This document shows, in pieces, positions 55,201 to 64,000 of a stretch of DNA of 64,000 nt. Location: positions 30,891-94,890 of the forward strand of contig CATLJY010000085.1 in the NCBI GenBank assembly GCA_949987705.1. The letters are read 5' to 3'. The position numbers and the translations under genes are program-made. Position 1 is the first letter of the stretch, and each line of letters starts with the position of its first letter. Below the pieces are notes generated by a model. The model had not been told where the DNA came from, ran no database searches, and was given only the letters and a program-made list of their open reading frames with translations. The stretch comes from Thereva unica. Taxonomy: Eukaryota > Arthropoda > Insecta > Diptera > Therevidae.

Positions 55201-58200
55201 ATCGAATACATCGAAAATAAGTTCAATTCACTTAATTCATCGAAATTAAGTTATATTCATCGAATACATCGAAAATAAGTTAAATTCACTTAATTCATCG
55301 AAATTGAGTTTCATACATCGAATACATCGAAAATAACTTGAAATCACTTAATTCATCGAAATTAAGTTACATTCATCGAATACATCGAAAATAAGTTAAA
55401 TTCACTTAATTCATCGAAATTGAGTTTCATACATCGAATACATCGAAAATAACTTAAATTCACTTAATTCATCGAAATCAAGTTACATTCATCGAATTCA
55501 TCGAAAATAACTTGAAATCACTTAATTCATCGAAATTAAGTTACATTCATCGAATACATCGAAAATAAGTTCAATTCATTTAATTCATCGAAATTAAGTT
55601 ACATTCATCGAATACATCGAAAATAAGTTAAATTCACTTAATTCATCGAAATTGAGTTTCATACATCGAATACATCGAAAATAACTTGAAATCACTTAAT
55701 TCATCGAAATTAAGTTACATTCATCGAATACATCGAAAATAAGTTAAATTCACTTAATTCATCAAAATTGAGTTTCATACATCGAATACATCGAAAATAA
55801 CTTAAATTTACTTAATTCACCGAAATTAAGTTATATTCATCGAATACATCGAAAATAAGTTAAATTCACTTAATTCATCGAAATTGAGTTTCATACATCG
55901 AATACATCGAAAATAACTTAAATTCACTTAATTCATCGAAATCAAGTTACATTCATCGAATTCATCGAAAATAACTTGAAATCACTTAATTCATCGAAAT
56001 TAAGTTACATTCATCGAATACATCGAAAATAAGTTCAATTCACTTAATTCATCGAAATTGAGTTACATTCATCGAATACATCGAAAATAAGTTAAATTCA
56101 CTTAATTCATCGAAATTAAGTTACATTCATCGAATACATCGAAAATAACTTAAATTCACTTAATTCACCGAAATTAAGTTATATTCATCGAATACATCGA
56201 AAATAAGTTAAATTCACTTAATTCATCGAAATTGAGTTTCATACATCGAATACATCGAAAATAACTTAAATTCACTTAATTCATCGAAATCAAGTTACAT
56301 TCATCGAATACATCGAAAATAACTTGAAATCACTTAATTCATCGAAATTAAGTTACATTCATCGAATACATCGAAAATAAGTTAAATTCACTTAATTCAT
56401 CGAAATTGAGTTTCATACATCGAATACATCGAAAATAACTTGAAATCACTTAATTCATCGAAATTAAGTTACATTCATCGAATACATCGAAAATAAGTTA
56501 AATTCACTTAATTCATCGAAATTGAGTTTCATACATCGAATACATCGAAAATAACTTAAATTCACTTAATTCATCGAAATCAAGTTACATTCATCGAATT
56601 CATCGAAAATAACTTGAAATCACTTAATTCATCGAAATTAAGTTACATTCATCGAATACATCGAAAATAAGTTCAATTCACTTAATTCATCGAAATTAAG
56701 TTACATTCATCGAATACATCGAAAATAAGTTAAATTCACTTAATTCATCGAAATTGAGTTTCATACATCGAATACATCGAAAATAACTTGAAATCACTTA
56801 ATTCATCGAAATTAAGTTACATTCATCGAATACATCGAAAATAAGTTAAATTCACTTAATTCATCGAAATTGAGTTTCATACATCGAATACATCGAAAAT
56901 AACTTATATTCACTTAATTCATCGAAATCAAGTTACATTCATCGAATTCATCGAAAATAACTTGAAATCACTTAATTCATCGAAATTAAGTTACATTCAT
57001 CGAATACATCGAAAATAAGTTAAATTCACTTAATTCATCGAAATTGAGTTTCATACATCGAATACATCGAAAATAACTTGAAATCACTTAATTCATCGAA
57101 ATTAAGTTACATTCGTCGAATACATCGAAAATAAGTTAAATTCACTTAATTCATCGAAATTGAGTTTCATACATCGAATACATCGAAAATAAGTTGAAAT
57201 CACTTAATTCATCGAAATTAAGTTACATTCATCGAATACATCGAAAATAAGTTAAATTCACTTAATTCATCGAAATTGAGTTTCATACATCGAATACATC
57301 GAAAATAACTTAAATTCACTTAATTCATCGAAATCAAGCTACATTCATCGAATTCATCGAAAATAACTTGAAATCACTTAATTCATCGAAATTAAGTTAC
57401 ATTCATCGAATACATCGAAAATAAGTTCAATTCACATAATTCATCGAAATTAAGTTACATTCATCGAATACATCGAAAATCAGTTAAATTCACTTAATTC
57501 ATCGAAATTGAGTTTCATACATCGAATACATCGAAAATAACTTGAAATCACTTAATTCATCGAAATTAAGTTACATTCATCGAATACATCGAAAATAAGT
57601 TAAATTCACTTAATTCATCGAAATTGAGTTTCATACATCGAATACATCGAAAATCACTTAAATTCACTTAATTCATCGAAATTAAGTTACATTCATCGAA
57701 TACATCGAAAATAACTTAAATTCACTTAATTCACCGAAATTAAGTTATATTCATCGAATACATCGAAAATAAGTTAAATTCACTTAATTCATCGAAATTG
57801 AGTTTCATACATCGAATACATCGAAAATAACTTGAAATCACTTAATTCATCGAAATTAAGTTACATTCATCGAATACATCGAAAATAAGTTCAATTCACT
57901 TAATTCATCGAAATTAAGTTACATTCATCGAATACATCGAAAATAAGTTAAATTCACTTAATTCATCGAAATTGAGTTTCATACATCGAATACATCGAAA
58001 ATAACTTGAAATCACTTAATTCATCGAAATTAAGTTACATTCATCGAATACATCGAAAATAAGTTAAATTCACTTAATTCATCGAAATTGAGTTTCATAC
58101 ATCGAATACATCGAAAATAACTTAAATTCACTTAATTTATCGAAATCAAGTTACATTCATCGAATTCATCGAAAATAACTTGAAATCACTTAATTCATCG

Positions 58201-61200
58201 AAATTAAGTTACATTCATCGAATACATCGAAAATAAGTTCAATTCACTTAATTCATCGAAATTGAGTTTCATACATCGATTACATCGAAAATAACTTAAA
58301 TTCACTTAATTCACTGAAATTAAGTTATATTCATCGAATACATCGAAAATAAGTTAAATTCACTTAATTCATCGAAATTGAGTTTCATACATCGAATACA
58401 TCGAAAATAACTTAAATTCACTTAATTCATCGAAATCAAGTTACATTCATCGAATTCATCGAAAATAACTTGAAATCACTTAATTCATCGAAATTAAGTT
58501 ACATTCATCGAATACATCGAAAATAAGTTCAATTCACTTAATTCATCGAAATTGAGTTACATTCATCGAATACATCGAAAATAAGTTAAATTCACTTAAT
58601 TCATCGAAATTAAGTTACATTCATCGAATACATCGAAAATAACTTAAATTCACTTAATTCACCGAAATTAAGTTATATTCATCGAACACATCGAAAATAA
58701 GTTAAATTCACTTAATTCATCGAAATTGAGTTTCATACATCGAATACATCGAAAATAACTTAAATTCACTTAATTCATCGAAATTGAGTTTCATACATCG
58801 AATACATCGAAAATAACTTGAAATCACTTAATTCATCGAAATTAAGTTACATTCATCGAATACATCGAAAATAAGTTAAATTCACTTAATTCATCGAAAT
58901 TGAGTTTCATACATCGAATGCGTCGAAAATAAGTTAAATTCACTTAATTCATCGAAATTGAGTTTCATACATCGAATACATCGAAAATAACTTGAAATCA
59001 CTTAATTCATCGAAATTAAGTTACATTCATCGAATACATCGAAAATAAGTTAAATTCACTTAATTCATCGAAATTGAGTTTCATACATCGAATACATCGA
59101 AAATAACTTAAATTCACTTAATTCATCGAAATTAAGTTACATTCATCGAATACATCGAAAATAACTTAAATTCACTTAATTCACCGAAATTAAGTTATAT
59201 TCATCGAATACATCGAAAATAAGTTAAATTCACTTAATTCATCGAAATTGAGTTTCATACATCGAATACATCGAAAATAACTTAAATTCACTTAATTCAT
59301 CGAAATCAAGTTACATTCATCGAATTCATCGAAAATAACTTGAAATCACTTAATTCATCGAAATTAAGTTACATTCATCGAATACATCGAAAATAAGTTC
59401 AATTCACTTAATTCATCGAAATTGAGTTACATTCATCGAATACATCGAAAATAACTTAAATTCACTTAATTCACCGAAATTAAGTTATATTCATCGAATA
59501 CATCGAAAATAAGTTAAATTCACTTAATTCATCGAAATTGAGTTTCATACATCGAATACATCGAAAATAACTTAAATTCACTTAATTCATCCAAATTAAG
59601 TTACATTCATCGACTACATCGAAAATAACTTGAAATCACTTAATTCATCGAAATTAAGTTACATTCATCGAATACATCGAAAATAAGTTAAATTCACTTA
59701 ATTCATCGAAATTGAGTTTCATACATCGAATACATCGAAAATAACTTAAATTCACTTAATTCATCGAAATTAAGTTACATTCATCGAATACATCGAAAAT
59801 AACTTGAAATCACTTAATTCATCGAAATTAAGTTACATTCATCGAATACATCGAAAATAAGTTAAATTCACTTAATTCATCGAAATTGAGTTTCATACAT
59901 CGAATACATCGAAAATAACTTGAAATCACTTAATTCATCGAAATTAAGTTACATTCATCGAATACATCGAAAATAAGTTAAATTCACTTAATTCATCGAA
60001 ATTGAGTTTCATACATCGAATACATCGAAAATAACTTAAATTCACTTAATTCATCGAAATCAAGTTACATTCATCGAATTCATCGAAAATAACTTGAAAT
60101 CACTTAATTCATCGAAATTAAGTTACATTCATCGAATACATCGAAAATAAGTTCAATTCATTTAATTCATCGAAATTAAATTACATTCATCGAATACATC
60201 GAAAATAAGTTAAATTCACTTAATTCATCGAAATTGAGTTTCATACATCGAATACATCGAAAATAACTTGAAATCACTTAATTCATCGAAATTAAGTTAC
60301 ATTCATCGAATACATCGAAAATAAGTTAAATTCACTTAATTCATCGAAATTGAGTTTCATACATCGAATACATCGAAAATAACTTAAATTCACTTAATTC
60401 ACCGAAATTAAGTTATATTCATCGAATACATCGAAAATAAGTTAAATTCACTTAATTCATCGAAATTGAGTTTCATACATCGAATACATCGAAAATAACT
60501 TAAATTCACTTAATTCATCGAAATCAAGTTACATTCATCGAATTCATCGAAAATAACTTGAAATCACTTAATTCATCGAAATTAAGTTACATTCATCGAA
60601 TACATCGAAAATAAGTTCAATTCACTTAATTCATCGAAATTGAGTTACATTCATCGAATACATCGAAAATAAGTTAAATTCACTTAATTCATCGAAATTA
60701 AGTTACATTCATCGAATACATCGAAAATAACTTAAATTCACTTAATTCACCGAAATTAAGTTATATTCATCGAATACATCGAAAATAAGTTAAATTCACT
60801 TAATTCATCGAAATTGAGTTTCATACATCGAATACATCGAAAATAACTTAAATTCACTTAATTCATCGAAATCAAGTTACATTCATCGAATACATCGAAA
60901 ATAACTTGAAATCACTTAATTCATCGAAATTAAGTTACATTCATCGAATACATCGAAAATAAGTTAAATTCACTTAATTCATCAAAATTGAGTTTCATAC
61001 ATCGAATACATCGAAAATAACTTGAAATCTTTTAATTCATCGAAATTAAGTTACATTCATCGAATACATCGAAAATAAGTTAAATTCACTTAATTCATCG
61101 AAATTGAGTTTCATACATCGAATACATCGAAAATAACTTAAATTCACTTAATTCATCGAAATCAAGTTACATTCATCGAATTCATCGAAAATAACTTGAA

Positions 61201-64000
61201 ATCACTTAATTCATCGAAATTAAGTTACATTCATCGAATACATCGAAAATAAGTTCAATTCACTTAATTCATCGAAATTAAGCTACATTCATCGAATACA
61301 TCGAAAATAAGTTAAATTCACTTAATTCATCGAAATTGAGTTTCATACATCGAATACATCGAAAATAACTTGAAATCACTTAATTCATCGAAATTAAGTT
61401 ACATTCATCGAATACATCGAAAATAAGTTAAATTCACTTAATTCATCGAAATTGAGTTTCATACATCGAATACATCGAAAATAACTTATATTCACTTAAT
61501 TCATCGAAATCAAGTTACATTCATCGAATTCATCGAAAATAACTTGAAATCACTTAATTCATCGAAATTAAGTTACATTCATCGAATACATCGAAAATAA
61601 GTTCAATTCCCTTAATTCATCGAAATTGAGTTACATTCATCGAATACATCGAAAATAAGTTAAATTCACTTAATTCATCGAAATTGAGTTTCATACATCG
61701 AATACATCGAAAATAACTTAAATTCACTTAATTCATCGAAATTAAGTTACATTCATCGAATACATCGAAAATAACTTGAAATCACTTAATTCATCGAAAT
61801 TAAGTTACATTCATCGAATACATCGAAAATAAGTTAAATTCACTTAATTCATCGAAATTGAGTTTCATACATCGAATACATCGAAAATAACTTGAAATCA
61901 CTTAATTCATCGAAATTAAGTTACATTCATCGAATACATCGAAAATAAGTTAAATTCACTTAATTCATCGAAATTGAGTTTCATACATCGAATACATCGA
62001 AAATAACTTAAATTCACTTAATTCATCGAAATCAAGTTACATTCATCGAATACATCGAAAATAACTTGAAATCACTTAATTCATCGAAATTAAGTTACAT
62101 TCATCGAATACATCGAAAATAAGTTAAATTCACTTAATTCATCGAAGTTGAGTTTCATACATCGAATACATCGAAAATAACTTGAAATCACTTAATTCAT
62201 CGAAATTAAGTTACATTCATCGAATACATCGAAAATAAGTTAAATTCACTTAATTCATCGAAATTGAGTTTCATACATCGAATACATCGAAAATAACTTA
62301 AATTCACTTAATTCATCGAAATTAAGTTACATTCATCGAATACATCGAAAATAACTTAAATTCACTTAATTCACCGAAATTAAGTTATATTCATCGAATA
62401 CATCGAAAATAAGTTAAATTCACTTAATTCATCGAAATTGAGTTTCATACATCGAATACATCGAAAATAACTTAAATTCACTTAATTCATCGAAATTAAG
62501 TTACATTCATCGAATACATCGAAAATAACTTGAAATCACTTAATTCATCGAAATTAAGTTACATTCATCGAATACATCGAAAATAAGTTAAATTCACTTA
62601 ATTCATCGAAATTGAGTTTCATACATCGAATACATCGAAAATAACTTGAAATCACTTAATTCATCGAAATTAAGTTACATTCATCGAATACATCGAAAAT
62701 AAGTTAAATTCACTTAATTCATCGAAATTGAGTTTCTTACATCGAATACATCGAAAATAACTTAAATTCACTTAATTCATCGAAATCAAGTTACATTCAT
62801 CGAATACATCGAAAATAACTTGAAATCACTTAATTCATCGAAATTAAGTTACATTCATCGAATACATCGAAAATAAGTTAAATTCACTTAATTCATCGAA
62901 ATTGAGTTTCATACATCGAATACATCGAAAATAACTTGAAATCACTTAATTCATCGAAATTAAGTTACATTCATCGAATACATCGAAAATAAGTTAAATT
63001 CACTTAATTCATCGAAATTGAGTTTCATACATCGAATACATCGAAAATAACTTAAATTCACTTAATTCATCGAAATTAAGTTACATTCATCGAATACATC
63101 GAAAATAACTTAAATTCACTTAATTCACCGAAATTAAGTTATATTCATCGAATACATCGAAAATAAGTTAAATTCACTTAATTCATCGAAATTGAGTTTC
63201 ATACATCGAATACATCGAAAATAACTTAAATTCACTTAATTCATCGAAATTAAGTTACATTCATCGAATACATCGAAAATAACTTGAAATCACTTAATTC
63301 ATCGAAATTAAGTTACATTCATCGAATACATCGAAAATAAGTTAAATTCACTTAATTCATCGAAATTGAGTTTCATACATCGAATACATCGAAAATAACT
63401 TGAAATCACTTAATTCATCGAAATTAAGTTACATTCATCGAATACATCGAAAATAAGTTAAATTCACTTAATTCATCGAAATTGAGTTTCATACATCGAA
63501 TACATCGAAAATAACTTAAATTCACTTAATTCATCGAAATTAAGTTACATTCATCGAATACATCGAAAATAACTTAAATTCACTTAATTCACCGAAATTA
63601 AGTTATATTCATCGAATACATCGAAAATAAGTTAAATTCACTTAATTCATCGAAATTGAGTTTCATACATCGAATACATCGAAAATAACTTGAAATCACT
63701 TAATTCATCGAAATTAAGTTACATTCATCGAATACATCGAAAATAAGTTCAATTCACTTAATTCATCGAAATTAAGTTACATTCATCGAATACATCGAAA
63801 ATAAGTTAAATTCACTTAATTCATCGAAATTGAGTTTCATACATCGAATACATCGAAAATAACTTGAAATCACTTAATTCATCGAAATTAAGTTACATTC
63901 ATCGAATACATCGAAAATAAGTTATCACTTAATTCATCGAAATTGAGTTTCATACATCGAATACATCGAAAATAACTTAAATTCACTTAATTCATCGAAT
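49200..64000 (+). repeat. Regular satellite to the window end, with 2610-, 928- and 9338-bp repeats
   Basis: Pure satellite. CATTTAATTC lies at 49429, 52039, 52967, 55577 and 60159, with spacings of 2610, 928, 2610 and 4582 bp, all exact multiples of 58. ATCAAAATTG (53151/55761) and AAATTTACTTAATTCACC (53194/55804) confirm a 45-monomer duplication. Much of 49.2-51.8 kb repeats 39.9-42.48 kb at 9338 bp. A monomer near 63921 (GTTATCACTT) has lost three bases. The array continues past the last base. No genes are seen. Confidence 0.85.

Larger units (their letters stand above)
1..64000 (+). repeat. 58-bp A+T-rich satellite array spanning the whole window
   Basis: Head-to-tail copies of a 58-bp monomer begin at 1, 59, 117, 175 and so on and continue to the last base, about 1,100 units all in one orientation. 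The consensus has 9 C and 5 G in 58 bases. Three of the five G are in CATCGAA and the other two in AAGTT. The unit length is not a multiple of three, and stops such as TAA and TGA recur in the frames, so the array is not coding. No unique flanking DNA is seen at either end, so the true array is longer than 64 kb. Arrays of this kind are typical of eukaryotic centromeric or pericentromeric heterochromatin; that location is inferred. I see no CENP-B-box-like motif and no TTAGG or TTAGGG telomere repeats. Confidence 0.98.

Noticed and set aside
1..64000. CRISPR array
   Set aside because: The repeats are contiguous with no unique spacers, the 'spacer' parts repeat too, and no cas genes are present.
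1..64000. Repetitive protein-coding gene
   Set aside because: The unit is 58 bp, not a multiple of three, and stop codons recur in the frames; no long open frame exists in the satellite.
1..64000. Telomeric repeat or CENP-B box
   Set aside because: No TTAGG/TTAGGG-like tandem runs and no NTTCGNNNNANNCGGGN-like match are present in the consensus.

Overview
The whole 64-kb window is one uninterrupted satellite DNA array. It is built from about 1,100 head-to-tail copies of an A+T-rich 58-bp monomer (14 of 58 consensus bases are G or C), all in the same orientation, and it runs off both ends of the window. I find no intact gene, tRNA, rRNA, CRISPR array or bacterial operon. This is eukaryotic heterochromatin of the centromeric or pericentromeric kind. 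The only foreign piece is a fragment resembling the 3' end of a LINE (non-LTR retrotransposon), which hints at an animal and perhaps an arthropod, but the species cannot be named from this sequence.

The monomer reads roughly ATTCATCGAAATTAAGTTAC, then ATTCATCGAATACATCGAAA, then ATAAGTTAAATTCACTTA. It looks like an old duplication of a ~29-bp unit, each half carrying CATCGAA followed by AAGTT. Variants fall into recurring classes: GAGTTTCATAC instead of AAGTTACATTC; AACTT instead of AAGTT at monomer position 45; TCACCG with TTATATTC; and ATCAAGTT with GAATTCATCG. These classes are strung into longer higher-order repeats.

Layout: (1) 1-3.6 kb is plain satellite and includes a 59-bp monomer at 2147-2205 that looks like an unoccupied LINE target. 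(2) 3.6-25.5 kb is a mosaic of large copied blocks that carry two passengers. One is a 187-bp LINE-like 3' fragment, present six times, always between the same 11-bp direct repeats. The other is a 63-bp segment partly made of inverted satellite sequence, present four times. Exact offsets (8885, 4317, about 2980 and 547 bp) show that these copies spread by duplication of satellite blocks, not by repeated insertion. (3) 25.5-34 kb lacks passengers, contains tandem duplications of about 0.7-1.3 kb and holds all the 9-bp-deleted monomers I saw. (4) 34-64 kb is very regular 58-bp satellite in which linked private variants recur at exact multiples of 58 bp (2610, 928, 9338, 3828 bp), marking recent higher-order amplification.

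No genes work together here. The biology is the history of the array: one retrotransposon-like insertion, a fold-back rearrangement, and repeated unequal exchange or segmental duplication. A run of single-base indels at 5.5-8.2 kb, absent from its sister copy at 18.7-21.4 kb, suggests that part is imperfectly polished sequence.
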